Below are positions 19,779 through 28,408 of a DNA stretch of 64,000 bases, in pieces (positions within the stretch are counted from its first letter, which is position 1; each line of letters starts with the position of its first letter). The stretch comes from Paenirhizobium cremeum (GTDB lineage: Bacteria > Pseudomonadota > Alphaproteobacteria > Rhizobiales > Rhizobiaceae). The notes beneath the pieces were generated by a model. That model was given only the letters and a program-made list of their open reading frames with translations, was not told the DNA's origin and did no database searches. The position numbers and the translations under genes are program-made. Location of the stretch: NCBI RefSeq assembly GCF_022884085.1, contig NZ_JAGGCS010000011.1, forward strand, positions 64,576-128,575, read 5' to 3'.

Positions 19779-20393
19779 TCATCGCAGCAGCATGTTCGAC
19801 AAGGTTCTGTGCAGTTCGGCGCGGTAACTGTCGTCGTCGCGGGCCGCTTCGGTGAAACGGGCGAGGTAGGGCCGTGTTGCGGCGGTCATCGCCATGGCGC
19901 TCGTGAAAGCATAAAACAAGAAATCGGGATCGCCGGCATGGGCCTGCCCACGCGCTTGAGCCACCCGGATACGGGCGACGAACAGGCCGCGCATCCTTGT
20001 GCCGATCTTTTCGAAGGCGTATTCGAAACGCTCGTCGCGGTCGGCGAATTCCTTGAGCATGAACATGGCGAGTTCGGGGCGGTCGCAGAGAAGATCGGTG
20101 AGGACTGCGATGGCTTTGGGAAGGGCGTCTTCGGCATCGGGTTCCGGAAGATGCCGCATGCGCTCGCAGAGATCTTCGGCAACACCGTCGATGGCGGCCT
20201 TCCAGAGCCCGTGCTTGGATCCGTAGAGACGTCCGACATAGGCGACATCGACGTCCGCAGCCTCCGCGATAAGACGCAGGCTGGTGCCTTCATAACCATG
20301 CCTGGCGAAGGCGAAGGTCGCCTTTTCCACGATTGTTGCTGCCTTCGGCTCCTGTCCCAGCGGCGGGCGCCCCCGGCGACGTGGCTCCTTCAT
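19779..20393 (-). CDS. TetR/AcrR family regulator of the RND efflux operon
   Basis: This 204-residue repressor has a TetR helix-turn-helix in residues 20-65 (KATFAFARHGYEGTSLRLIA then VDVAYVGRLYGSKHGLWKA). The C-terminal half is a variable ligand domain. It follows the RND pump gene after 68 bases on the same strand, so it is probably the last gene of the efflux operon. It is the obvious candidate to bind the 12+12 inverted repeat at 25823-25852 in front of the operon, giving autoregulation. The inducer is not known. Confidence 0.88.
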   Translation of the reverse strand: MKEPRRRGRPPLGQEPKAATIVEKATFAFARHGYEGTSLRLIAEAADVDVAYVGRLYGSKHGLWKAAIDGVAEDLCERMRHLPEPDAEDALPKAIAVLTDLLCDRPELAMFMLKEFADRDERFEYAFEKIGTRMRGLFVARIRVAQARGQAHAGDPDFLFYAFTSAMAMTAATRPYLARFTEAARDDDSYRAELHRTLSNMLLR

Positions 20394-20461
20394 CCGGCTA
20401 CTCCTCGTTTCCCGGCGGTGGCGGCCCCGGGTCTGGCTGCGACCGAAGTTGACGGCCTCTG

Positions 20462-23400
20462 CTATTCCGCTTCGGCCGTTACGGGAGAGGCCGGCGTGTC
20501 GGGCGTCAGCCGGAACCAGGCGACGTAGAGAGCTGGCAGGAAAATGAGCGTCAGCAGCGTGCCGACGATAATCCCGCCCATCATCGCATAGGCCATAGGC
20601 CCCCAGAACACCTCGCGGGCAATCGGGATGAGGCCGAGACTTGCGGCAGCCGCTGTCAAAAGGATCGGCCGCGTTCGATGCTGGGTCGCTTCCAACACGG
20701 CCTCCCAGGGCGCCTTGCCCTCTGCCCTGAGTTCCTCGATCTGGACCACAAGGATTACCGAATTCCGGATCAGGATGCCGATCAGCGCGAGAACCCCGAG
20801 GATCGCTACGAAACCCATCGGGGCGCCGCTCGGCAACAAGGCGGCGACAACACCGATCAGTGCAAGCGGCGCGACGGAGAAGACCAGGAACAACCGCGAG
20901 AAGCTTTGCAACTGCACCATCAGGATGGTCGCCATCGCGAGCAACATATAGGGCACGACGGCTGCGATCGGTTCTTGGCTTTCAGCGCTCGATTCCACGG
21001 TGCCGCCGACTTCCAGCGTAAAGCCTGCCGGCAGCGTCTTGCGGAATTCGTCGACATCGCCGGTAAGCTGTTCTACGACGGTGGCGGGCTGCATGGCGTC
21101 GAGAATGCCCGCCTTCACCGAGATCGTCGGAACGCGGTCGCGCCGCCAGATGACCGGCTGCTCGGTTTCGTAGCGGAAGTTGGCAACGGCGGCAAGCGGC
21201 ACGGAGGTTCCGTTGGAACCGGTAAGCTGCAGATCCTCCAGCGTGTCGATCGAACTGCGCTCCTGCGGGTTGGCCCGGGCTATCACATCCACGAGGTAGA
21301 CATCGTCATTGATCTGCGTGACGGAGGTGCCGCCGACGACACCGTTCAGCACGGTGGCGATATCCTTGGAGGAGACGCCGAGCAGGCGGGCCTTGTCCTG
21401 CAAGACATTGACGCGGAGCACGCGGGCGGGTTCCATCCAATCGTAGACCACGTCGCCGATATGCGGGTTGCGGGCCATGATGCCGGCCAACTCCTGCGCC
21501 TTGAGCTTCAGGGTTTCGATATCCTCGCTGGAAATGCGGTACTGGACGGGCCGGCCAACGGGCGGGCCGATATCGAGCAGCTTCACATAGGCGTCCGTCG
21601 CCGGGAATGTCTTCTTCAGGTAGTCCTGAAACTGGCGTTTCAGCCTGTCGCGTGCTTCCAGATCCTTGGTAATGATGATGGTCTGGCCGAAGGCCGGGTC
21701 CGGGGGCTGGACGTCGAAAGCGAGGACGAAGCGCACCGCGCCCTGGCCGACATAGCTTGAATAGCGCACGACATCAGGGTTGCCGGCAAGCTGTTCCTTT
21801 TCGAAGCGTTCAATTTCCGCATTGGTTTCGGTAATCGAGACGTTTTGCGGCAGGGACCAGTCGACAATGAGTTCGACGCGGTCGGAAGAGGGGAAGAACT
21901 GCTGCTGCACGAATTGCATGCCGTAGATCGACAGGCCGAAAATAGCAACGGTGATGCCGATGGTCGTAAAGCGCCAGTGCATGCTCAGATGCAGGAAATC
22001 TTCGAACATGCGTCCGAAAAAGCCCTTCTTGTGTTCGTGCTTCTTCAGCTTCTCCGAGAGGATGGTGGCGCCGAGAAGCGGCGTGAACAGCACGGCAACG
22101 ATCCATGAGGTGAGGAGCGAGACGGCAAGCACCACGAAGAGGGTGAAGGTAAACTCACCGGCCGCGCTGCTGTTGAGGCCGATCGGTATGAAGCCTGCGA
22201 CGGTGACGAGCGTGCCCGTCAGCATCGGGAAGGCGGTCGAGGTATAGACGTAGGTTGCCGCCTTTTTCATGGGGTCGCCGATTTCGAGACGGGCGACCAT
22301 CATCTCGACGGCGATCATCGCGTCGTCCACCAAAAGGCCAAGCGCGATGATGAGCGCGCCGAGCGAAATGCGCTGCAGCGAGATCTCGAGCAGCGACATG
22401 ACCAGAAAGGTGATCGCCAGCGTCAGCGGGATCGAGAGTGCCACCACGAAGCCGGCGCGGAGGCCGAGCGAGACGAAGCTGACGACAAGCACGATCACCA
22501 CCGCTTCGAACAGTGCCTGGGTGAAGCCGGAAACAGCTTCCTCCACCACTTGCGGCTGGTCGGAGACGAGATGGACGCCGACACCGACCGGCAGTTTCGC
22601 CTCGATATCGTGCATTTCCGCCTTCAGGGCCTCTCCGAATTCGAGAAGGTTGGCACCCTGCTTCATGCCGATCGCAAGTCCGATCGCCGGCTGACCGTTG
22701 AAGCGGAAGAGATCGCTCGGCGGATCGGTATAGCCGCGGCGGATAGTGGCGATGTCGCTCAGGCGGAAGAAGCGGTCATTGACGCGAAGATTGACTTCCC
22801 TGAGGCTTTCCTCGCTCGAGAACTGGCCACCGACGCGAACGCTGATGCGCTCGGGGCCAGACTGGATGACGCCGGATGGTGCCGTCGCGTTTTGGGCTTG
22901 CAGCGTCGAAAGCACGGCCGTCTGATCGAGACCCAGGGACGCCAGCTGCCGGGTCGAGAATTCGAGGAAGATGACTTCATCGCGGGCGCCGACGAGATCG
23001 ACCTTGCCGATATTGTCCACAGCGAGAATGCGGGTTCGCGCTTCCTCGACATAATCGCGCAGCTGCCGTTCGCTCAGCCCGTCGGCGGTGAAGGCGTAAA
23101 TGTTGCCGAAGACATCGCCGAAGTCGTCGTTGAATTGCGGTCCGAGCACGCCGGACGGGAACTCGCCCTGGATGTCGGCCATCATGTTGCGGACCTTCTG
23201 CCAGATCTGCGGCACATTGCGGGCCTTGGTCGTCGGCTTCAGTTCGACGAAGATCAGGGTGGAGCCGGCGCGGGTGATCGATTTGGTATAGTCGAGGCTG
23301 TCGAGTTCCTCCAGCTTGCGCTCGATGCGCTCCGTCACCTGCTTGGTGGTGTCGGAGACGGAAGCGCCCGGCCATTGCGCCGAGATCGTCATCGTCTTGA

Positions 23401-23533
23401 TGGTGAAGGACGGGTCTTCCTCACGGCCGATTTCCACGAAGGATAAGGCGCCCGCCAGCATGAAGATAATCATCAGGTACCAGACAAGCGAACGATGCTT
23501 GAGGGCCCAGTCCGAAAGGTTGAAGGACTTCAT
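20462..23533 (-). CDS. RND multidrug efflux permease (AcrB/TriC-like)
   Basis: This 1023-residue inner-membrane proton-driven pump has the usual two-fold layout: one helix, large periplasmic loop, six helices, second loop, five helices. Conserved features include the proton-relay region with LLVDDAMIAVEMM (about residues 400-412) and GRXEDPSF-like GREEDPSFTIKTM after the first helix. Its gene overlaps the adaptor gene by ATGA. Two different adaptor genes precede it, the arrangement seen in TriABC of Pseudomonas. No outer-membrane channel gene is present, so a TolC-type protein encoded elsewhere must be used. Confidence 0.93.
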   Translation of the reverse strand: MKSFNLSDWALKHRSLVWYLMIIFMLAGALSFVEIGREEDPSFTIKTMTISAQWPGASVSDTTKQVTERIERKLEELDSLDYTKSITRAGSTLIFVELKPTTKARNVPQIWQKVRNMMADIQGEFPSGVLGPQFNDDFGDVFGNIYAFTADGLSERQLRDYVEEARTRILAVDNIGKVDLVGARDEVIFLEFSTRQLASLGLDQTAVLSTLQAQNATAPSGVIQSGPERISVRVGGQFSSEESLREVNLRVNDRFFRLSDIATIRRGYTDPPSDLFRFNGQPAIGLAIGMKQGANLLEFGEALKAEMHDIEAKLPVGVGVHLVSDQPQVVEEAVSGFTQALFEAVVIVLVVSFVSLGLRAGFVVALSIPLTLAITFLVMSLLEISLQRISLGALIIALGLLVDDAMIAVEMMVARLEIGDPMKKAATYVYTSTAFPMLTGTLVTVAGFIPIGLNSSAAGEFTFTLFVVLAVSLLTSWIVAVLFTPLLGATILSEKLKKHEHKKGFFGRMFEDFLHLSMHWRFTTIGITVAIFGLSIYGMQFVQQQFFPSSDRVELIVDWSLPQNVSITETNAEIERFEKEQLAGNPDVVRYSSYVGQGAVRFVLAFDVQPPDPAFGQTIIITKDLEARDRLKRQFQDYLKKTFPATDAYVKLLDIGPPVGRPVQYRISSEDIETLKLKAQELAGIMARNPHIGDVVYDWMEPARVLRVNVLQDKARLLGVSSKDIATVLNGVVGGTSVTQINDDVYLVDVIARANPQERSSIDTLEDLQLTGSNGTSVPLAAVANFRYETEQPVIWRRDRVPTISVKAGILDAMQPATVVEQLTGDVDEFRKTLPAGFTLEVGGTVESSAESQEPIAAVVPYMLLAMATILMVQLQSFSRLFLVFSVAPLALIGVVAALLPSGAPMGFVAILGVLALIGILIRNSVILVVQIEELRAEGKAPWEAVLEATQHRTRPILLTAAAASLGLIPIAREVFWGPMAYAMMGGIIVGTLLTLIFLPALYVAWFRLTPDTPASPVTAEAE

Positions 23534-24612
23534 GGTGCATTTCCTTCCGGAACGATGATTTTCTGACGGTCCTGCAGCGTATGCACGCCGGCGATTGCGA
23601 CGCGGGAGCCTGGCTGAAGGCCGGACGCGACGGTGAAGATTCCGTCCTCGCGATGGGCGACTTCGATCTCCTGCTTCACGGCAATGCTGTCCTTCTCGTC
23701 AATCAGCCAGACATAGGTCTTGCCGTCCTGTTCCAGCAGGGCGGTGACCGGAAGGGTGAGCGCCGGGGTGCTGTCGTGCTCGAGGGCGGCTCGCACGGTG
23801 GTTCCGAGGCGAAAGGACGCCGGCGGATCGATCAGCGCGATGCGGACACGCAAGGTCCGCGTGATCGCGTCCGCCTCGGGGGCGACTTCGCGCACGCTGC
23901 CTGCAACGACGGCGTTGGGGTCCATTTGCAGCGAGATCCGGAACTTCGTTCCGATGGCGATGGGGCCGCGTTCGACGGGAATATCGACGACGGCATCCCG
24001 GAGATCGGGACGTGCGATGGTCACGACCGCATCGCCTGGCTCGACAATCTGCCCGACCTCGGCGGCCGTGGCCGTCACGACGGCATCGAAGGTCGCCTCG
24101 ACCTGAGCGTAGGACAGCTGTTCCTCCGCCTTTGCCAGTGCTGCCTGCGCGCGGCTCACCGTCGCTTCGGCTGCGATTGCTGCCTGATCGGCGCTTTCGA
24201 CCGTGGACTGGGTTGACGCCTGGGTCGTCAGCAGAGCCCGCTGGCGCTCGGCGGCGGCTTGCGCATTGGTGAGTTGGGCAAGCGCGCTTCCGACTTCGGC
24301 CGAGGCGGAACGAACGGCAAGCTCCAGTGCTGTCGGATCGATGGCGGCCAGACGCTCTCCACGGGCAACCGTGTCGCCGACATCGACATCGCGGGAAATG
24401 AGGCGACCGATGATGCGGAAACCGATATCCGTCTTCACTTGCGGTTCGACCGTTCCGGCATATTCCTCGGTGCGGGCGGGTTTCAGTTCGGCGACGGCTG
24501 TCAGCACCGGCCGGGGCGATGCTGCTTCCGTGGTCTCCTCGCTGCCGTTGCAGCCTGAAAGCGCGAGCGTCGCCAATACGAGAAAGCCTGCCGTCCGGAT
24601 GAAGCCTGTCAT
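23530..24612 (-). CDS. RND efflux periplasmic adaptor lipoprotein (second adaptor)
   Basis: This 360-residue membrane-fusion protein has a lipoprotein signal ending in the lipobox LSGC (C21), so it is anchored by a lipid in the inner membrane. The lipoyl-type halves are split by a long hairpin (QLTNAQAAAERQRALLTT to AQAALAKAEEQLSYAQVEA), the part that reaches the outer-membrane channel. The C-terminal region is the membrane-proximal domain. It overlaps both the upstream adaptor and the downstream pump by four bases, so the three proteins are translationally coupled. Confidence 0.9.
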   Translation of the reverse strand: MTGFIRTAGFLVLATLALSGCNGSEETTEAASPRPVLTAVAELKPARTEEYAGTVEPQVKTDIGFRIIGRLISRDVDVGDTVARGERLAAIDPTALELAVRSASAEVGSALAQLTNAQAAAERQRALLTTQASTQSTVESADQAAIAAEATVSRAQAALAKAEEQLSYAQVEATFDAVVTATAAEVGQIVEPGDAVVTIARPDLRDAVVDIPVERGPIAIGTKFRISLQMDPNAVVAGSVREVAPEADAITRTLRVRIALIDPPASFRLGTTVRAALEHDSTPALTLPVTALLEQDGKTYVWLIDEKDSIAVKQEIEVAHREDGIFTVASGLQPGSRVAIAGVHTLQDRQKIIVPEGNAP

Positions 24613-25760
24613 TGGGTTACCTCCGGAAGAACGGTTACGGTCTGGCCGTTGCGCAAGAGCTTCGTGCCCTCGCTGACGACGATGGTGCCGGGTTCCAGCC
24701 CGTCGGATACGAGCACGCGGCCCTTTTCGTAGAGGAAAATGTGGATCCTGCGCCGTTCAACGGTATTGGTGTTCGGATCGAGAACCCATACGGCGGGTTC
24801 GCCCGCCTCGGTGGCAAGCGCGGTCCAGGGAAGCACGATGACTTCCACCTGCTGCAGCGTGCCGGTGCCGGTTACCGCGGCGCCGAGCGTCATGGCCGCG
24901 GGCGTGTCCGTGAGTCCAACCTTCACCCGCACCGTCCCGGTCGCCGGATCGACGGTCGGCGAGATCTCCCGTATCTTGCCGGTCGTCGTCACCTTCGGGT
25001 CGCTGACCAACGAGATGGTCATCTGGTCGGATGTCCGCGCGTCGGCGTTGATGAACGGGGTTTCATAGAAACGGAAGATGGCGTCCCGCTGCCCATTATG
25101 GGCAAGGCGGAAAACGGTCTGCGCCGTCTGGGTCAGCTGGCCGATCTCGCCCCGGCGTTCCACGATGACCCCGTCGGCTTCCGCTTTCAGCAGTGTGTAG
25201 CCCAGCGCTTCCCTGGCGTTGGCGAGCGCTGCGCGGGCGCCTTCGGCAGCATTGATCGCGCTGTTATAGGCGGCATCCGCCGCATCGAAATCGCTGCGGG
25301 TGGTGAAGCCCTTGGTCAGCAGTTCCTGTTGGCGGCGGAGCGTCGCCTCCCGCTGGGAAACCAGCGATTCCGCCGAACGCAGCGTCGCTTCGGCAGAGGC
25401 GAGGTCGGCCTGCTGTTCTTCCGCGTCCAGCCGCGCTAGTACGTCACCGGCCTTCACATGGCTTCCGACGTCGGCATTGCGCTCGATAATGCGGCCGCTG
25501 ACCCGGAAGGAAAGATCGCTCATCGTGCGTGCGCTGATTTCGCCCGTCAGCGTAATCGTTCGCGCATAAGGCGTCTTTTCCGCGACGATCGTGCGGACGA
25601 AGGTTTCCGCCCTAGGCGTTTCCGTCTTCTCGTCGCCGCAGCCGGCAAGTGCGAGCGGCATTGCGAGCACGATGAGGGCTTGCCAATGTCGCCAGCTGCC
25701 GGATGTCTGCTTTCTGGACCAAGGATGCGCAGGCGGGCGTCGACGAGGGAAAGGTAGCAT
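24609..25760 (-). CDS. RND efflux periplasmic adaptor lipoprotein (first adaptor)
   Basis: This 383-residue membrane-fusion protein opens the operon. A rather long basic N-terminus (about 28 residues) precedes the signal helix and lipobox LAGC (C41); a later start could shorten this. The lipoyl domain (LSFRVSGRIIERNADVGSHV) and coiled hairpin (AEATLRSAESLVSQREATL) are plain. It is only distantly similar to the second adaptor, which suggests a hetero-adaptor complex as in TriA/TriB rather than a recent duplication. The start codon lies 63 bases from the operon's inverted repeat. Confidence 0.88.
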   Translation of the reverse strand: MLPFPRRRPPAHPWSRKQTSGSWRHWQALIVLAMPLALAGCGDEKTETPRAETFVRTIVAEKTPYARTITLTGEISARTMSDLSFRVSGRIIERNADVGSHVKAGDVLARLDAEEQQADLASAEATLRSAESLVSQREATLRRQQELLTKGFTTRSDFDAADAAYNSAINAAEGARAALANAREALGYTLLKAEADGVIVERRGEIGQLTQTAQTVFRLAHNGQRDAIFRFYETPFINADARTSDQMTISLVSDPKVTTTGKIREISPTVDPATGTVRVKVGLTDTPAAMTLGAAVTGTGTLQQVEVIVLPWTALATEAGEPAVWVLDPNTNTVERRRIHIFLYEKGRVLVSDGLEPGTIVVSEGTKLLRNGQTVTVLPEVTQ

Positions 25761-25822
25761 CCGTTTCCTGCTCCGGTTGGCGGTTTTGGAATGCAGCCCA
25801 TTTTGGCGGGGCTGTGCAAGTT

Positions 25823-25852
25823 GAATTTAATCAATGAGTGTTGATTAAATTC
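25823..25852 (-). promoter_or_regulatory. Operator-like inverted repeat before RND efflux operon
   Basis: The arms GAATTTAATCAA (25823-25834) and TTGATTAAATTC (25841-25852) are perfect complements around the spacer TGAGTG. The AT-rich symmetry is typical of TetR operators and it lies in front of the first adaptor gene. No T run follows in the minus direction, so it is not a good terminator for the preceding ubiV gene. Confidence 0.7.
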
Positions 25853-25882
25853 TTCCAACCGGAATGCAAGCGGAATTTCCGG

Positions 25883-26827
25883 TCAGGCGCCGGCAGCGCT
25901 GAAGGCCGTATCCTTTGCCCTGGCAACCCAGGCTGCACCTTCCCGGGCGTGATGGAAACCGTTCGAAAGCGGAGCCGCAGGATAGATCTTCTGTAGTCTG
26001 TCGATCGCTTCCCAGACTTCCATGCCGCCATCGAGAACGGCCCGATAAAGAGTGGCCACGGCAACCATGTCGCAATCCTGGGGTGACAGCCGGAAACCGG
26101 AAATGCCGGCCGCTGCCAGTTCCTTGAGTTCGCCAAGCAATGCCTGGCAGGTATGGGAGACCGTCTGGACGCCGTTGAGGGCCAAGAAGGACTGCCGGTC
26201 GAGCGTCTTCACCGGCAGGCCGTCCGGGTCTTCGCCGCAGACGAACTGGCAATTGTCCTTGATATGCCCCTTGGCGCGGGCATGGGCACAGCGCGCCGAG
26301 ATTGCCAGAGGCATGCGGCCGAAGGCGAAAACTTCCAGGGCGATATCCGGGGTCTCCGCCGCAATTGTCCGTACCGAGGAAAAGGGCAGTTCGGGCGGCA
26401 GACAGATGCTGGACGCGCCGCGGGCGGCAAGAAGTCTGGCCGTGGCGGCGTTGTAGACATTGACCAGCGGGCCGATCGAATGGGGTTTGCCATTCAGCAG
26501 GCCGAGCGCGGAGAGATCGTTCGCCTCTATCGGATACTCGCTTTCGGCGACCATGTCGCGGACCTGGCGGCTTTCGCGCTCCAGCGTCACAAGCGCCAGG
26601 GTCGAGAGCACGACGGTCTTTCCTGCCGCTTCCAGTCGCTCGGTCACCTCCGCAAGATGCGGCTCAATGAAATGCTGGCGCTTGGAACAGACGGTTTCGC
26701 CGATCACCACTCGTTCGACGGGAGCTTCGTCCGCGATGCGGAAGTGGAAGTCGCGCCATTTGGGACCATCCCAGAGATAATAGACGGGACCCATGGTCAG
26801 GGAAGGGGTGGCATGGGGCATGGTCAT
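25883..26827 (-). CDS. ubiV: Oxygen-independent ubiquinone hydroxylation protein UbiV (U32 peptidase-like)
   Basis: This 314-residue protein is the second half of the UbiUV complex, which hydroxylates the quinone ring without oxygen. UbiV binds a 4Fe-4S cluster; the four ligands can be placed at C47 (GETVCSKRQHF), C180, C193 and C197 (SARCAHARAKGHIKDNCQFVCGE), the last three at the same numbers as in E. coli UbiV. It overlaps ubiU by four bases and ends the ubiTUV operon. Its presence beside denitrification genes fits quinone supply during anaerobic nitrite respiration. Confidence 0.92.
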   Translation of the reverse strand: MTMPHATPSLTMGPVYYLWDGPKWRDFHFRIADEAPVERVVIGETVCSKRQHFIEPHLAEVTERLEAAGKTVVLSTLALVTLERESRQVRDMVAESEYPIEANDLSALGLLNGKPHSIGPLVNVYNAATARLLAARGASSICLPPELPFSSVRTIAAETPDIALEVFAFGRMPLAISARCAHARAKGHIKDNCQFVCGEDPDGLPVKTLDRQSFLALNGVQTVSHTCQALLGELKELAAAGISGFRLSPQDCDMVAVATLYRAVLDGGMEVWEAIDRLQKIYPAAPLSNGFHHAREGAAWVARAKDTAFSAAGA

Positions 26828-27801
26828 CTCCAGCGCTTCTCGTAGGCGCCCGACGTAGTTTTCTGGCCTTCGCTCAGGGCGCTGAGGCGCGAGAGCAATG
26901 CCGCCCGGTTGGCCGGATCGGCGGCAAGCGCCTTCTTCAGCGTTGCGACGACCTCGGCGACATAGGCTTTGCCGCGCTGACGTCCCTCGATCTTGAGCGC
27001 GCTGACGCCGGCCGCCTTCAAGGCCTCGATCTCGCCCATGACGTCGAGCGAGACTGGATCCTCGAAGGCGTAGGCATGGGTTTCGGCAATGTCGAAGCGG
27101 CCCTTGCAGAGCGTCGGGTAACCTGCGGCCTCGCCGAGCGGGAAACGGTTGATGGTGTAATCACCGAGTTCCGAAACGAGATCGTTGCCTTCGTTGCGAT
27201 AGCGGACATGGCTCGCCGGAGAGCAGACGCCGTTCATGTTCGGCGATTTTCCGGTCGCATAGGAGGAAAGCGAGCAACGGCCTTCCGCCATCACGCAGAG
27301 TCCTCCGAAAACGAAGACTTCGATTTCGCAGCGGATCTGCTTCGCTATGCGGGCGATGTCGTTGATCGTCAGTGTTCGGGGCAGCACCACCCGCTTGGCA
27401 TTGAAGGCATCGATGAGGAAGTTGATCGCATCGGCATTCGATGCGGACGCCTGCACGGAGACGTGCAGCCGCTGTTCCGGGTAGCGTTCCGCCACATGGG
27501 CCATGAGGCCGAAATCGGCAAGGATCAGGGCATCGGCGCCGAGCGCCACCGCGTCGGCCGCCGCCCGATACCAGACATCTTCGTCGCCGGCGCGCATGAA
27601 GGTGTTGAGGGCGACAAAGGTCTGGGTGCCGCGCCGTCTGGCATACACGATCGCCTCGCGCAGTTCCTCGCGGCTGAAGTTGAGGCCCGGGAAGTTTCGT
27701 GCATTGGTTTCGTCGCGGAAGCCGCAATAGACGGCATCGGCACCGGCATCGACGGCTTCGCGAAAAGCGGCGGGGGTGCCGGCGGGGCAGATCAGTTCCA
27801 T
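26824..27801 (-). CDS. ubiU: Oxygen-independent ubiquinone hydroxylation protein UbiU (U32 peptidase-like)
   Basis: This 325-residue protein starts MELICPAGTPAAFREAVDAG, the standard U32 opening. Cluster cysteines fall at C169, C176, C193 and C232 (FGGLCVMAEGRCSLSS, GVCSPASH, YPTLCKGRF), the exact positions of the 4Fe-4S ligands in E. coli UbiU. With UbiV it forms the heterodimer that replaces the oxygen-dependent flavin hydroxylases UbiI/H/F. The gene overlaps ubiT by ten bases and ubiV by four. The call is specific because all four ligands and the partner genes are present. Confidence 0.94.
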   Translation of the reverse strand: MELICPAGTPAAFREAVDAGADAVYCGFRDETNARNFPGLNFSREELREAIVYARRRGTQTFVALNTFMRAGDEDVWYRAAADAVALGADALILADFGLMAHVAERYPEQRLHVSVQASASNADAINFLIDAFNAKRVVLPRTLTINDIARIAKQIRCEIEVFVFGGLCVMAEGRCSLSSYATGKSPNMNGVCSPASHVRYRNEGNDLVSELGDYTINRFPLGEAAGYPTLCKGRFDIAETHAYAFEDPVSLDVMGEIEALKAAGVSALKIEGRQRGKAYVAEVVATLKKALAADPANRAALLSRLSALSEGQKTTSGAYEKRWR

Positions 27802-28298
27802 GGGTTATTCTCCCCGGCAAGCGCCCGGCGGCGGATTTCGTTACCCAAGCGGCTGAAGATCGGCCCCAGCGGTCCGGCCATGGCGGAGAGATCGCGAGGC
27901 AGGTCGATGTTGCAGTCATCGAGTGCATTCCTCATGGCCAGCATCGCTTCCATGTCGCCGGTGACGACCAGATCACGGGAAAAGAACAGCGCATCGGCGT
28001 CGCAGCGTCCCTCGAGCAAGGCGAGCAACAGGAAAAGGGGGCCGCCAACGGATGCATCGGCTTGCGGCGCTGATGACTTGCGCTTGACTGTTATGGATGG
28101 CCTTGCGGGATCGACGATGAAGGCAAGCGGCAGGTCGGAAGGCAGGAAGGCGAAGCGCTTCGCCTTGTGCTCACCCAGCCGTTCGAACAGGTTCGGATGC
28201 TCCTTGAGCATCCGTCTGAACAGCATTCCCGTCGCTCGCTCGATGACAGGCAGGGGCATGAGGTCGAGCGGCGTTGCTAGCGTTGGCGGAAATTTCAT
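27792..28298 (-). CDS. ubiT: SCP2-domain ubiquinone accessory factor UbiT
   Basis: This 168-residue protein has an SCP2 sterol-carrier-type lipid-binding domain, the fold of UbiT/UbiJ. UbiT replaces UbiJ as the lipid-binding scaffold in oxygen-independent ubiquinone synthesis. I placed the start at 28298 (MKFPPTLATPLDLMPLPV); the frame is open further up but that part crosses the regulatory box and reads poorly. It is the first gene of ubiT-ubiU-ubiV, with a TTG-N8-CAA box centred 70 bases before the start, a good activating distance for an FNR-family protein. Confidence 0.88.
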   Translation of the reverse strand: MKFPPTLATPLDLMPLPVIERATGMLFRRMLKEHPNLFERLGEHKAKRFAFLPSDLPLAFIVDPARPSITVKRKSSAPQADASVGGPLFLLLALLEGRCDADALFFSRDLVVTGDMEAMLAMRNALDDCNIDLPRDLSAMAGPLGPIFSRLGNEIRRRALAGENNPWN

Positions 28299-28360
28299 GG
28301 GCCTCGGTCTTTCAGGACAGCTATCGCGCCGAAAACTAACCGCTGCGACGGGCAAGCGGT

Positions 28361-28374
28361 TTGAGCTAGCGCAA
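28361..28374. promoter_or_regulatory. NnrR/FNR-type box between ubiT and ubiD
   Basis: The sequence TTGAGCTAGCGCAA fits TTG-N8-CAA. Its centre lies about 70 bases before ubiT, suited to activation of ubiTUV. It lies 20-40 bases before the possible ubiD starts, so a role there is less clear. Confidence 0.65.
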
Positions 28375-28408
28375 AGACGAGGAGATTTTGGCAGGCCACA
28401 CAGTCGGA

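Noticed and set aside
25823..25852. Terminator for ubiV
   Set aside because: The inverted repeat has an AT-only style stem and no T run in the minus direction; an operator for the efflux operon explains it better.
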